From: Chryseotalea sp. WA131a | Lineage (GTDB): Bacteria; Bacteroidota; Bacteroidia; Cytophagales; Cyclobacteriaceae | Direction: 5' to 3' | Assembly: GCA_025370075.1 (NCBI GenBank) | Contig: CP073016.1 | Coordinates: forward strand, 2,666,001-2,730,000 | Length of the DNA: 64,000 nucleotides | Made by a program: the position numbers and the translations under genes | The notes under the pieces: model-generated | What the model saw: the letters and a program-made list of their open reading frames with translations, nothing else | The model's database searches: none | What the model was told of the DNA's origin: nothing | Part shown: positions 1 through 9,047 of the stretch, one piece after another | Position numbering within the stretch: the stretch's first letter is position 1 | Layout: each line of letters starts with the position of its first letter

Positions 1-396
1 CACATGAAATTGGTTCAGGAAAAATTTGGTGACAATCCTGCTGTTGTTATTCTATCTTTTAGCGTAACCCCGTGGATCGATGACGTCAATCGTCTAAAAA
101 CCTATGCCGAGGAGAACGATATTACCTCACCCAATTGGCATCTGCTCACGGGGAGAAAATCAGAGATTTACGATCTGGCCCGCCAGTCTTATTTCGCAGA
201 AGAAGATTTGGGTTTCACCAAAGACAGTACTGATTTTTTGCATACAGAACACGTTTTGTTGATTGACCAGTCGAAGCGCATCCGGGGAATTTACAACGGA
301 ACCTTGCAACTGGAAACGGAGCAAATGATTAAAGATATCGATGAACTAGTAGAAGAATTCGGTAATCCTTACGGGAATAAAGTTAAGCCGAACTAA
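1..396 (+). CDS. SCO1/SenC family protein, 3' part only
   Basis: This is the C-terminal part of a thioredoxin-fold protein of the SCO1/SenC/PrrC family, which delivers copper to cytochrome c oxidase from the cell envelope. The frame is open from base 1, so the ATG at 4 is probably an internal methionine. Visible hallmarks are KLVQEKFGDNP, the LSFSV strand, NWHLLTG, the conserved histidine in the LHTEHVLLID segment and the RIRGIYNGT turn. The copper-binding CxxxC motif would lie upstream of the window and cannot be checked. The 3' end overlaps the stop of the convergent MoxR gene by four bases. Family assignment is firm; copper delivery is inferred from the family. Confidence 0.85.
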   Translation, partial: HMKLVQEKFGDNPAVVILSFSVTPWIDDVNRLKTYAEENDITSPNWHLLTGRKSEIYDLARQSYFAEEDLGFTKDSTDFLHTEHVLLIDQSKRIRGIYNGTLQLETEQMIKDIDELVEEFGNPYGNKVKPN

Positions 397-1364
397 ACCA
401 TCAATTTCTCTATGATTCCATCTACGGTTACCCCATCGGCTTCTGCTTTAAAGTTGCGCACCATGCGGTGTCGTAGCACGGGTTTGGCAATGGCTTGCAC
501 ATCTTCAATATCAGGGGAATACTTTCCATTGATGAGGGCATTACATTTAGCCCCTAACACCAAATACTGCGAAGCACGGGGGCCAGCACCCCATTCTAAT
601 AAATCATTTGCTATCGAAGAGGCTCCCGTTTTTCCGGGGCGTGTTGACTGGCTCAATTTCACAGCATACTCTACTACATTATCGGCAATGGGCACTCTGC
701 GCACCAAATGCTGAAAGGCCACAATCTCTTCGGCTGTAAGTGTTTTAGATGCTTGCTGAACAACATCTGCTGTCGTATTTTTTACAATACTTAACTCCTG
801 CTGGTAAGAAGGGTAATCCAAAAAAATGTTAAACATAAAACGATCCAACTGCGCTTCTGGCAACGGATATGTTCCTTCTTGTTCGATGGGATTCTGCGTG
901 GCCAGTACAAAAAACGGGCGCGGAAGCGGATAGGTATTTCCGGCAATGGTCACTGCATATTCTTGCATTGACTCTAACAGCGCGGCTTGGGTTTTGGGCG
1001 GTGTGCGGTTGATCTCATCTGCCAAAATAATGTTCGCGAATATTGGCCCTTTGACAAATTGAAAATTGCGCTCTTTGTCCATCGTTTCTGCACCTACAAT
1101 ATCGGAAGGCATTAAATCGGGCGTGAACTGGATGCGCTTAAAATGTAAGTCAAGCGAGGTAGCAATGGTTTGTACCAACAATGTTTTGGCCAAACCCGGA
1201 ACACCCACCAACAACGAATGGCCTTGACAAAAAATACTGGTGAGCACCAAGCGCACCACTTCATCTTGCCCTACCACCACCTTGGCAATTTCGCTCCTCA
1301 GGTTTTGATAGCTCTGTGCCAACGCATCGGCTGCTTCTACATCGTTTTTGAAATTCATTTTCAT
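393..1364 (-). CDS. MoxR family AAA+ ATPase
   Basis: A 323-residue AAA+ ATPase of the MoxR type, a cytoplasmic chaperone-like ATPase often paired with VWA-domain partners. The Walker A motif is GVPGLAKT near residue 57, the Walker B motif is ILADEINRTPP near residue 112, and the sensor segment LATQNPIEQEGTYPLPEAQ follows near residue 155, exactly as in the family. The C-terminal lid domain runs from about residue 230. Length is normal. No VWA or DUF58 partner is in the window; instead the gene lies 36 bases downstream of the SurA-like gene in the same direction, so it may be co-transcribed with the periplasmic folding genes. ATG at 1364 and ATG at 1358 are both possible starts. Confidence 0.93.
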   Translation of the reverse strand: MKMNFKNDVEAADALAQSYQNLRSEIAKVVVGQDEVVRLVLTSIFCQGHSLLVGVPGLAKTLLVQTIATSLDLHFKRIQFTPDLMPSDIVGAETMDKERNFQFVKGPIFANIILADEINRTPPKTQAALLESMQEYAVTIAGNTYPLPRPFFVLATQNPIEQEGTYPLPEAQLDRFMFNIFLDYPSYQQELSIVKNTTADVVQQASKTLTAEEIVAFQHLVRRVPIADNVVEYAVKLSQSTRPGKTGASSIANDLLEWGAGPRASQYLVLGAKCNALINGKYSPDIEDVQAIAKPVLRHRMVRNFKAEADGVTVDGIIEKLMV

Positions 1365-1400
1365 TTGAGATTTTAGATTCCTGATTTTAGAATGAAGGTG

Positions 1401-2765
1401 CTACTCTAAAATCTTACAATAATTGTACGTTGGGTCGATGTTGATGAATACATCTTGGCGCGACTTACTAAACCACTTGCCAATGGCTTTGTCTCTTTTC
1501 TCCGCCAAGGCGGCCGATTGAATGCGGTGCCAGTCATCTTTTAAATTAGCTTGGTGCGGAGGCACCTTCGTTTTATAGTATAGAATGCGCATACCTTCTT
1601 TTCCATCATCGGTGCGGTACGCAATTGGCTTAGAGATGGTTCCCAACTTCATGGTATCAATTGCCAAGTAAACGACTGGATCAATATCGCGAAGCGAAAC
1701 GTTGATACCTCCATCAGGATCGGTAAAGTAGCCACCACGGCCTTTGGTTTCGCTATCATCTGAGAATTGCTTGGCGGCATACTCAAACTTGATACTGTCT
1801 TTCACAATTTTTCTCCGCAAGCTATCTAAGAATTTTTCTGCTCGATTAATATCTTCCTTCGATGGATTGCCCAACAATAAAATGTGGCGTGAATTATACT
1901 CGTTGCCGCGTCTGTCAATCAACTGCATGATGTGGTGGCCAAAGGAGGATTTGAAAGGCATAGAGATTTCGCCTTTGCGAAGTTTAAATGCCATGGCTTC
2001 AAACTGAGGTACCATCGCTCCACGCCCCACAAAGCCCATCTCGCCACCGTTTTGTCTGGCACTTGGGTCTTCCGAATATTTCAATGCCAAATCATTAAAA
2101 CTTTCTCCCGCCAAAATTCTATCGCGGAGTTCGCTCAACCTTCGCTTGGCTTCGTCTTCTTGTTGAGAACTTATTTTAGCGATACGAACGATCTGGCCAA
2201 TCTGCACATCTGAAGAATAAAAGGGTAAGCTATCCGTTGGTATTTTATTGAAGAATCGCTTTACTTCTGCCGGTGTCACTTTCAACTCTTTGGTTATTTT
2301 TTGGGTCATCTCACGCGCAAGCAATTGCTCGCGTATTTGATCGCGAAGTTCCAATCGGATTTGATCCATGCTCTTGCCATACCTGCGCTCCAACTCTTCG
2401 GGCGCATTGCCAGAGCTTTGCAAAATCATGCCCATGCGCTGCGTGGTGTTCTGATCTACCTCTAGATCGGTGACCGTAACCGAGTCAATCTCTGCCTTGG
2501 CCACCATCAGTTTATTCATGATCAACCGATTGAAGATTTGGCACTTCATCTCATCGGTAGCCGGATTGCCTTCTGCCACCGCACCTTGGTAGGCCTGCTC
2601 CAACTCCGACTTAATCACAATGTAGTTATCTACTTTGGCAATGATCTTATCCACTACAAATCCTGTTTTGTCTTGGGCATGACCAATCATGGTCGCCAAG
2701 CAAAAGAGACTAGCGATTGAATACTTCAAACTCTTTTTCTTTAGCAGCATTTTCATAAATTTCAT
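1401..2765 (-). CDS. SurA-like periplasmic peptidyl-prolyl isomerase
   Basis: A secreted parvulin-type foldase of about 450 residues. After a basic start and hydrophobic segment (SIASLFCLATMIGHAQ) comes a SurA N-terminal chaperone domain (about 35-165), then two rotamase domains (about 180-285 and 290-395); the first has the signature YSEDPSARQNGGEMGFVGRG and SFGHHIMQL. It probably helps outer-membrane proteins fold in the periplasm. ATGs at 2765, 2756 and 2750 are all possible; all of them overlap the upstream lipoprotein gene by 41 to 56 bases, which implies translational coupling. It is the third of three related genes in a row, and the only one besides the 650-residue protein that keeps rotamase domains. 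Confidence 0.9.
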   Translation of the reverse strand: MKFMKMLLKKKSLKYSIASLFCLATMIGHAQDKTGFVVDKIIAKVDNYIVIKSELEQAYQGAVAEGNPATDEMKCQIFNRLIMNKLMVAKAEIDSVTVTDLEVDQNTTQRMGMILQSSGNAPEELERRYGKSMDQIRLELRDQIREQLLAREMTQKITKELKVTPAEVKRFFNKIPTDSLPFYSSDVQIGQIVRIAKISSQQEDEAKRRLSELRDRILAGESFNDLALKYSEDPSARQNGGEMGFVGRGAMVPQFEAMAFKLRKGEISMPFKSSFGHHIMQLIDRRGNEYNSRHILLLGNPSKEDINRAEKFLDSLRRKIVKDSIKFEYAAKQFSDDSETKGRGGYFTDPDGGINVSLRDIDPVVYLAIDTMKLGTISKPIAYRTDDGKEGMRILYYKTKVPPHQANLKDDWHRIQSAALAEKRDKAIGKWFSKSRQDVFINIDPTYNYCKILE

Positions 2766-3588
2766 CTTCTAATTTCTTGGCAAGTTCTACTTTCCGTTTG
2801 TTCAAAATAATATTGCGAATATCTTCTTTCACAAAATCAATAGGCGAAGCATTGTCAGAAATCTTGTAAGCATTTATCTTCAAGAAATATAAATAACTTG
2901 CATCGCTAGTTTCGTAATAATTATAGCTGCGGAGGAATTGTATTTTGTTCGGGATATCGGCCAGTGGTGAATTGGCGGCCAGCTTGTCGAACTCAATCCA
3001 AGTAGAGTCAGGCAATTGATAGGCTTCAGTAAACCCGAGGCAATAGGATTTTAGCTCACTCCTATCTTTTGGCTTAGTGGAAAAGAGCAAATCTTTGATG
3101 CGCTGTGTGCGCGGTGCCGTTTTAGCCACTTTGATATAAGCCCCTTGAATAATGTTTTGTTTCAAAATAAAATTATCCAAATGCTCTTTGTAATAAACCT
3201 CTAACTCTTGCTGGGTAACACTATCGTTTAGGTTTTTATTGATGTAATAATTTTGAAATTCGTAGCCAATCAAGCTATATCGGTAGTCGAGTACTTTGCG
3301 TTCTACTTCCGCTTCGTTGATGTCAATGTTTTTGGCTGCTTCATTCAATAGCAATTGTTTGCGAATCCAACTGTTGACATAGGCCGAGGCGCGCGCTGCG
3401 CTGTCTTCTTTTGTGCTTTCAGAAGAAGCAATGCCGCGCAATTCATCAGCATACAGATACGTTTGCCCCACACGTGCCACTTCTTTTCGTGCGGCATCCC
3501 CAGCACTATTTCCTTTCATGCGAATGATGTCGCACGAAAAGACAAAAAGCCAAATAGACAATACAAGTAGGTAGGTTGTTAGTTTCAT
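2710..3588 (-). CDS. Lipoprotein related to SurA N-terminal domain
   Basis: A 292-residue predicted lipoprotein. The signal peptide ends in VFSC, placing the lipidated cysteine at residue 19. The rest is helical and resembles the chaperone part of SurA-type proteins (segment SYVNSWIRKQLL-like, then QNYYINKNLNDSVTQQELEVYY, the pattern seen before a rotamase domain), but no complete rotamase domain is visible. It lies directly between two parvulin-type genes: one base after the upstream stop and overlapping the downstream start. A role as a periplasmic folding cofactor is inferred from this position. The function of the C-terminal third is unknown. Confidence 0.7.
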   Translation of the reverse strand: MKLTTYLLVLSIWLFVFSCDIIRMKGNSAGDAARKEVARVGQTYLYADELRGIASSESTKEDSAARASAYVNSWIRKQLLLNEAAKNIDINEAEVERKVLDYRYSLIGYEFQNYYINKNLNDSVTQQELEVYYKEHLDNFILKQNIIQGAYIKVAKTAPRTQRIKDLLFSTKPKDRSELKSYCLGFTEAYQLPDSTWIEFDKLAANSPLADIPNKIQFLRSYNYYETSDASYLYFLKINAYKISDNASPIDFVKEDIRNIILNKRKVELAKKLEDEIYENAAKEKEFEVFNR

Positions 3589-5538
3589 TTACTTTTTAAC
3601 CAATTCTGCCAAAACCATTTTCTTTCCTTTGCTAGAAACGGAAACGGGGTATTTCTTTCTCAGCTTTTCTAACCATATTTTCTCCAACTCGGCCTGATAG
3701 TCGGTAATGATAGATGCTTTGGATTCTTCAAAAGTTTTAAGGCCTGGCAACACCAGTTGCTGAATCTCCACCAGGTAATAATTGCTTTCTACCTGTGTTT
3801 CGTGCAGCCCTACCACCCAGCTTACTTTATCAATAATCTTGCTATCGCCTTTTTCATACTTGCGAAAAGATTGAACCGACTTAAACTTTTTTAAGAATGC
3901 TTCCGAAATGGTATCTCCTTTCTCCACCTTCCGCTTAAATTCGTCAATGGGGCTTTTATCGGTGGCTGTAAAAATCCGTGCCTCTACCCGCTCTTTGGCT
4001 TGAAACTTATCAGGATGTGATTGGTAATAGTTTCGCTGGCCTAAGGTATCTTCGGAAGCTTTGTTCCAAATTTTTTTTTCCATGATTTCGAAAAACAAAA
4101 TGCCTTCGCGGTATTCGGTTAGGAGATTTTTAAATTCTGGTTTGTCTGATTTAAGTCGTTCCTCCTCCAAATCGTTCATTGATTCGTCCACAAAAGTGGT
4201 GTACAATTGCTCTAGGTAATTTTTAGGGTTCATACCATTGGGGGCTTGGTTGATGGAGATGAATTTTACCACATCGCTCACGCGCAATTCCTTTCCTTGC
4301 AACGCTGCAATTTTCTTCTCCAACAAAAGTGAACTGCCCGAAAACTTCCATTTGCCTTTGTTAAAGGAAGAATCGGCCAACGCAAAAAATTCCCTTTTTA
4401 CTTCCTCTACCTCTACAAAACCCATGTCCTTTTTTCTCTTTGCATTTAATGCCTGCTGCGAGATTTGCAAACGCTCATCGCGAGCCACTCGTTTTTTCAA
4501 AGAGGCTTCCAATTCAGCATAGGGTGGCAACGGAATTTTTTTCTCCAATCTTATCAAATGCCAGCCAATGGCCGATTGGAACGGATCTGAAATGTCGCCC
4601 GGATTTTTAAGCGAAAAGGCCATGCGCTCGAATTCAGGAACGGAGGCCAACGCACCTACGCCAAATGGCCGAAGTTTGCCGCCAACATCTTTCGTGCTGG
4701 CATCTTCTGAATATTCTTTGCACAGATCATTCCACGCACGACCGGCCTTTAGTTGTTCGTAGATTTCTAAAATAGTGTTTTTTACTTTTCCGTTTTTATC
4801 CTTTTCAGCGCGAAGCAAAATATGCGAAACTTCAACTTCGCCACGCGCAGGTTTTTTGTCGATTACTTTGATGAGATGATACCCAAAACGTGTGCGAACG
4901 ATAGGGGAAAGCTGACCAACATTTGTTTGATATGCTGCTCTCTCAAACGGATACACCATCTGCATAGCGGTAAAGTAACCCAAATCGCCACCATTGTATT
5001 TGGCTGATGGATCCTCGGAAAGTTCGCGTGCCAGTTTTTCAAAATCTTCGCCAGCCAAAATCCGTTTGCGTATGTCTGCCATCTTTTGGTAAGCTGTCAA
5101 CGTATCGCTTGGAAAAGCATCTTCCTTTAAGCCAATCAAAATATGAGAAGCCCGCACCTCTTGGGTGAGGTTTTGATAGGTCTCTTTGGCCAATTGATCA
5201 ACCACGTCTGGCTCGGCCCGGTAGGGTTTCTTTAAATCTTCGCGGTACGTTTTAAATTCTTTTGTAAATTTTTTGGTGGTATCCATCCCCAAGGCACGGG
5301 CTTCGGCCACTTTTAGCTTAAAGTTGGTGAAGAGATTGATGTATTCGCTGATTTTACTTTCCGTAAATTCTTCGGGGCGGTTTTGGTGGTTCTTTTTATA
5401 GAGGTACACAAACTCATCGGTATAAACGGGCTGTTTGTTGACCGTAATGAGCGGAACGGGCTGTTTGTTTTTTTTAGTTTGAGAAAAAGCCTGAACCGAA
5501 AAACCGGTAAGAATCAAAAATAATAGCCTAGTGCGCAT
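3589..5538 (-). CDS. Large periplasmic parvulin-type peptidyl-prolyl isomerase
   Basis: A secreted protein of about 649 residues with a signal peptide (MRTRLLFLILTGFSVQAFSQ). Two rotamase domains are visible: one near residues 125-230 (ASHILIG, LSEDPSAKYNGGDLGYFT, RFGYHLIKV) and one near 235-345 (VSHILLR, EDASTKDVGGKLRPFG, SAIGWHLIRL). The C-terminal 300 residues have no recognised domain. The frame opens earlier at a TTG (5562), but that codon overlaps a -7 promoter box, and the signal peptide starts cleanly at the ATG at 5538, so that start was chosen. It heads the row of three foldase genes and is probably needed for envelope protein folding. Confidence 0.88.
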   Translation of the reverse strand: MRTRLLFLILTGFSVQAFSQTKKNKQPVPLITVNKQPVYTDEFVYLYKKNHQNRPEEFTESKISEYINLFTNFKLKVAEARALGMDTTKKFTKEFKTYREDLKKPYRAEPDVVDQLAKETYQNLTQEVRASHILIGLKEDAFPSDTLTAYQKMADIRKRILAGEDFEKLARELSEDPSAKYNGGDLGYFTAMQMVYPFERAAYQTNVGQLSPIVRTRFGYHLIKVIDKKPARGEVEVSHILLRAEKDKNGKVKNTILEIYEQLKAGRAWNDLCKEYSEDASTKDVGGKLRPFGVGALASVPEFERMAFSLKNPGDISDPFQSAIGWHLIRLEKKIPLPPYAELEASLKKRVARDERLQISQQALNAKRKKDMGFVEVEEVKREFFALADSSFNKGKWKFSGSSLLLEKKIAALQGKELRVSDVVKFISINQAPNGMNPKNYLEQLYTTFVDESMNDLEEERLKSDKPEFKNLLTEYREGILFFEIMEKKIWNKASEDTLGQRNYYQSHPDKFQAKERVEARIFTATDKSPIDEFKRKVEKGDTISEAFLKKFKSVQSFRKYEKGDSKIIDKVSWVVGLHETQVESNYYLVEIQQLVLPGLKTFEESKASIITDYQAELEKIWLEKLRKKYPVSVSSKGKKMVLAELVKK

Positions 5539-5559
5539 TTCTAAAACAGAATAAGAACG

Positions 5560-5567
5560 CAAAAATA
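5560..5567 (-). promoter_or_regulatory. -7 promoter box of the foldase operon
   Basis: TATTTTTG on the minus strand matches the Bacteroidota TAnnTTTG element and lies 22 bases before the ATG of the large isomerase. No TTG is seen 19 bases upstream, so only the -7 half is supported. Confidence 0.45.
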
Positions 5568-5630
5568 CGCCTAAATTTTTGAATGGAAAGGCTGAATTTT
5601 AATTGATTAATACCTTGATTTAAAGACAAA

Positions 5631-5650
5631 AGCGGTGTTAAAACACCGCT
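5631..5650 (-). terminator. Rho-independent terminator after the MuiA-like gene
   Basis: AGCGGTGTT and AACACCGCT form a stem with a very short loop 26 bases past the MuiA-like stop. On the minus strand it is followed by TTTTGTCTTT, as expected for an intrinsic terminator. It separates this gene from the foldase operon. Confidence 0.8.
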
Positions 5651-5676
5651 CTTACCTAATCTTGAAAAATTTGCTT

Positions 5677-7299
5677 CTACAAACCCATCACTTGTTTATC
5701 CTTCGGGTATTTCACTTCAAATTGATAACTCAATTTTCGGGTTTCGTTTGCTTTTAGATCCAACTCCCACACCAGCTTACCGTTGGTTTTGTTGTACTTG
5801 GCTCCTCCTGCATTTTGAAGCGAGACATCTATTTGGGTATTCTGTGATATCGGCACCTGATCTTCTACTACAATTTTGATCGACTCGCTTTTGCTATTGC
5901 GAACAGAAATTTCGTATGAATAACTTTCCTTTTTGGTAGAGCCCACAAAATTGCGCGAAGTGAGGTCTTTCAATTTTTCGCGCTTCACCACAATCCGCTT
6001 ATCGCGCCCAAGCGAAATGGAAAGAGTGTCTTTGATATTGTTGGGGTCAATAAACGACTTACCCACAAACGTTCCCTCAAAGAAGATATTTGCTTCGCCT
6101 GGCAATAAACTGAATTCTTCCCAGCCCGTGGCTCGTGCTAGCAAGAAAGCATCGTTATCCAACTTGGGTGCTACCGAATACACATAGTCTGACTTCATTT
6201 CATAATTACGAATATCAACCGTGGTTGCTTTTGCTGCCGACACAACCGTATAAGGGAGTGAAATGTCAAACTCGGTATTGAGTGAAGTTTGAATAGTGGA
6301 AACGTAATCCGCTACTGAGGAAGCAACAGAGGCTGCCATGTCAGCATCCATTTTTGCCATTTCCATGGAGGGTGCACCCGCCATAGCTCTTTCCTTCTTC
6401 TTGTCACCAAAGTAACCCATCCTAACAGGCTGATAAAAATCCAAGAACCAAGAACTCAATTCAGGTTTCAATCCACTTTGATTTGGATTGGCCGTAGACA
6501 ATTTCAATTTTACGTTCTTCCACTCCTCGCCCGTACTTTGAAATACATTGGCTTTGTAACTCAACTGCACCGGATTTTTGGTATTGATGGCTCTCAAATC
6601 ATACACCGGATACCACCCCGCATTCGCCACTACATAGTTTACGTCCAAATCCACCGCAGTAGCCGCTTCTGCCGAAAGGCTCACCACAATTTCACTCGTG
6701 CCTCTATTATACAATTCATGGTGTTCGTTAATCTGATTGTTCAGTTTGCCCATGCGTTCATTAATCTTTTTTATTTTCTCGTCTTGCTTCATGCGTGCAG
6801 CAACAATATCGCTCAAACGACTTCTATAAAAATCGGCCATCGCTTTTAGTTCAGCCACCGTTATGTTTTGATTGGCACTTCCAATTTTTTGGTTGCTTAG
6901 GAGCATTTGTTCTTCTTTAGTAAGAATCTCCTTCTGGCTTTGTTCCAACAAAAGTTGACGTTGAAGTATTTCCACTGAGTCTTTCAACACGCGCAATCCC
7001 TTTGGCAAATTGAATTCATTCAAATAGTTTTGCTGATGGTTGATTCCCAAAATAACAAAACCCCCTTTGCCCGAAACCTGAATGCTGGTGGGATCGAGTT
7101 GAGCAGTCAATCCGCGCAATACGAGATTAGTTCGACCCACTTCAATGCGGGTTTTTACCTCGCGTGTTACTTGTGCTTTGTTTAAAAACACGGTCACTTC
7201 TGTGATTTTTGAGTCGGTTGGTTTTTCGGTTTGGGCAAAAGCCGTAAAAACGCCCGCTACCAAGGCAATAGTTAAAAATTTATTCTTCATGGAATTCAT
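5677..7299 (-). CDS. MuiA-like secreted protein (DUF4140/DUF4139)
   Basis: A 540-residue protein of the family annotated as mucoidy inhibitor MuiA. It has a signal peptide (MKNKFLTIALVAGVFTAFAQ), an N-terminal DUF4140-like region with ITEVTVFLNKAQVTREV and GRTNLVLRGL, a coiled-coil section around residues 110-200, and a long C-terminal beta-rich DUF4139 region ending with WELDLKANETRKLSYQFEVKYP. Length is typical. The biochemical role of the family is not established. It stands alone between a terminator and the divergent TA pair. ATGs at 7299 and 7290 are both plausible starts. Confidence 0.85.
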   Translation of the reverse strand: MNSMKNKFLTIALVAGVFTAFAQTEKPTDSKITEVTVFLNKAQVTREVKTRIEVGRTNLVLRGLTAQLDPTSIQVSGKGGFVILGINHQQNYLNEFNLPKGLRVLKDSVEILQRQLLLEQSQKEILTKEEQMLLSNQKIGSANQNITVAELKAMADFYRSRLSDIVAARMKQDEKIKKINERMGKLNNQINEHHELYNRGTSEIVVSLSAEAATAVDLDVNYVVANAGWYPVYDLRAINTKNPVQLSYKANVFQSTGEEWKNVKLKLSTANPNQSGLKPELSSWFLDFYQPVRMGYFGDKKKERAMAGAPSMEMAKMDADMAASVASSVADYVSTIQTSLNTEFDISLPYTVVSAAKATTVDIRNYEMKSDYVYSVAPKLDNDAFLLARATGWEEFSLLPGEANIFFEGTFVGKSFIDPNNIKDTLSISLGRDKRIVVKREKLKDLTSRNFVGSTKKESYSYEISVRNSKSESIKIVVEDQVPISQNTQIDVSLQNAGGAKYNKTNGKLVWELDLKANETRKLSYQFEVKYPKDKQVMGL

Positions 7300-7409
7300 T
7301 ATTTGTTTTAAGCTTAGATGCTAACCAAATCAAAATTCCATAATTAAACTGACAACTTTATTGAAAGTTTGCCTTAAATTCATTGGTGAATAGCATCAAA
7401 TCTATTTTT

Positions 7410-7424
7410 GTATCTTTCGGATAC
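7410..7424 (+). promoter_or_regulatory. Inverted repeat, possible TA operator
   Basis: GTATC and GATAC are separated by five bases, 12 bases before the antitoxin ATG. TA operons are usually autorepressed at such sites, but the repeat is short and the assignment is inferred from position. Confidence 0.35.
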
Positions 7425-7436
7425 AATATTCATGAT

Positions 7437-7646
7437 ATGGGAGAGGCAGTAAAATCTAAAATCTACCAATTAGTGGATTCGATAGGTGATGAAAATATAC
7501 TTCAACAAGTAATGGAGGATGTCGCTTTTTATGCTTCCAAAAAAAATGAAATGGACTTATTGACAATTGAACAACATGCAGAATTGAATGAGGCCATTAA
7601 GGAAGCTGATGCCGGGGAAACAATCACTTGGGATGAATTTAAATAA
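7437..7646 (+). CDS. Antitoxin of TA pair 1
   Basis: A 69-residue acidic protein starting MGEAVKSKIYQLVDSIGD. An earlier in-frame TTG at 7383 would add 18 residues but precedes the presumed promoter and operator, so the ATG was chosen. The C-terminal LNEAIKEADAGETITWDEFK is of the kind seen in small Bacteroidota antitoxins that cap a ParE/RelE toxin. The toxin gene follows after 11 bases. The exact antitoxin family was not recognised; the call rests on size, tail and the toxin partner. Confidence 0.65.
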   Translation: MGEAVKSKIYQLVDSIGDENILQQVMEDVAFYASKKNEMDLLTIEQHAELNEAIKEADAGETITWDEFK

Positions 7647-7657
7647 GATATGAATGG

Positions 7658-7969
7658 ATGGAAGAAGCGAGCAGAAAAGAAATAATTATTACCAAACGGT
7701 TTCGTAAGGATACCGACCGAGTATTTCACTATCTGCTAAGTAACTTTTCCTCGAAAATAGCTCTATTGTTTTTAGATAAAATCCAGGAAAGGATTGATTT
7801 AATTTCGAATCACCCTGCCATTGGCAAACCCTCCCCTAATCATCGGAATATTAGAAGCATTATGGTGAAGCCTTACAATCTTCTTTTTTATCGATATAAT
7901 AAAGTTACAATTCTTTGTTTATTCGATATGAGAAGTAATCCTGAAAAAAACCTTATTAAAAATGATTGA
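7658..7969 (+). CDS. RelE/ParE family toxin of TA pair 1
   Basis: A 103-residue basic protein with the ParE/RelE fold pattern: an N-terminal beta strand (IIITKRF), two helices, LISNHPAIGKPSPNHRNIRSIMV, then YNLLFYRYNKVTILCLFDMRSNPEKN. Such toxins either block gyrase or cut mRNA; sequence alone does not say which. The stop codon lies inside the start of the following dehydrogenase gene (eight-base overlap), which suggests that ribosomes pass from the toxin to that gene. The start at 7658 is an ATG. Confidence 0.85.
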   Translation: MEEASRKEIIITKRFRKDTDRVFHYLLSNFSSKIALLFLDKIQERIDLISNHPAIGKPSPNHRNIRSIMVKPYNLLFYRYNKVTILCLFDMRSNPEKNLIKND

Positions 7970-9047
7970 ATCTGTTTTTACTTATAGTTCGCTCAAGCAG
8001 TTTGCATTTGATGTTTTCAAAAAAATAAATTGCACGGATGCCGATGCACAACTCGCTACCAACGTTTTACTAAGTGCCGATTTACGCGGCATCGATTCGC
8101 ATGGCCTCGCACGCTTGTCTGGCTATGTGCGCTTGTGGGAAGCCAAACGGGTGAACAGTCAGCCGAAAATTAAAACCGTTCATGAAACGCCCAGCACAGC
8201 AGTGGTGGATGGCGACCAAGGCCTCGGCTTGGTGGTGGCACCTCATGCCATGAACATTGCCATCGCAAAAGCAAAACAAGTTGGCACCGGTTGGGTGGCG
8301 GTAAAAAACTCCAATCACTTTGGTATTGCCGGCTATCATTCCATGATGGCCTTGGAGCATGACATGATTGGCATTTCGATGACCAACGCAAGTCCCTTAG
8401 TAGCCCCTACTTTTTCGATTGAGCGATTGTTGGGAACAAACCCCATTTGCGTGGCCATACCGGCTGATAAGCAACCCCCATTTGTGGCCGACTTTGCCAC
8501 CACCACTGCTGCCAACGGTAAACTTGAGATCTTACAACGAAAAAATAAAGAAGCACCGCAAGGCTGGATACAAACCAAAGAAGGTAAACCCAGTACGAAT
8601 CCGAATGAATTGAAAGATGGTGGCGCGCTTATTCCATTGGGCAGCGACTTTGAGCATGGCAGCCACAAAGGTTTTTGTTTGGGCGCGTGGGTCGATATTT
8701 TTTCTGCCGTGCTAAGCGGTGCCAACTACGGGCCGTGGGTCCCACCATTTGTAAGTTTTCTGGCTCCAACTGCCGATCCGGTAGGAGAAGGCATCGGTCA
8801 TTTTTTTGGAGCGATGCGCGTAGATGCTTTCCGCCCGGCAAGTGAATTTAAACAACACATGGACAATTGGATTTCTCGCTTTCGCGAAGCCAAAACGATG
8901 GAGGGGTACGACAGATTAATAATACCTGGTGACCCCGAGCGTGAAGCTGAAAGTAAACGATTGAAAGAAGGCATACCACTAAATGAAAAAGTGGTGAAGG
9001 ATCTACAGCAACTCGCTCAGAAATTAAATCTTGCTTGGAAAAACTAA
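7962..9047 (+). CDS. Ldh family malate/L-lactate/ureidoglycolate-type dehydrogenase
   Basis: A 361-residue NAD(P)-dependent oxidoreductase of the malate/L-lactate dehydrogenase family (YlbC/YiaK type), cytoplasmic. Family signatures are SADLRGIDSHGLARL near residue 43, GDQGLGLVVAPHAM, VAVKNSNHFGIAGYH with the catalytic histidine near residue 120, GTNPICVAIP and DFATTTAANGK. The natural substrate, a 2-hydroxy acid, cannot be told from sequence. Its ATG lies within the 3' end of the toxin gene, so it appears to be the last cistron of a TA operon. It ends tail to tail with the next gene, overlapping by four bases. Confidence 0.92.
   Translation: MIESVFTYSSLKQFAFDVFKKINCTDADAQLATNVLLSADLRGIDSHGLARLSGYVRLWEAKRVNSQPKIKTVHETPSTAVVDGDQGLGLVVAPHAMNIAIAKAKQVGTGWVAVKNSNHFGIAGYHSMMALEHDMIGISMTNASPLVAPTFSIERLLGTNPICVAIPADKQPPFVADFATTTAANGKLEILQRKNKEAPQGWIQTKEGKPSTNPNELKDGGALIPLGSDFEHGSHKGFCLGAWVDIFSAVLSGANYGPWVPPFVSFLAPTADPVGEGIGHFFGAMRVDAFRPASEFKQHMDNWISRFREAKTMEGYDRLIIPGDPEREAESKRLKEGIPLNEKVVKDLQQLAQKLNLAWKN

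Noticed and set aside
1365..1400. AGATTTTAGATT sequence between MoxR and the SurA-like gene as another copy of the repeat near 11.4 kb
   Set aside because: The similarity is to a low-complexity AT-rich unit only and is too short to call without a genome-wide search.
5539..5562. Upstream TTG start for the large parvulin protein
   Set aside because: It overlaps the -7 promoter box and would put eight extra residues before a clean signal peptide.
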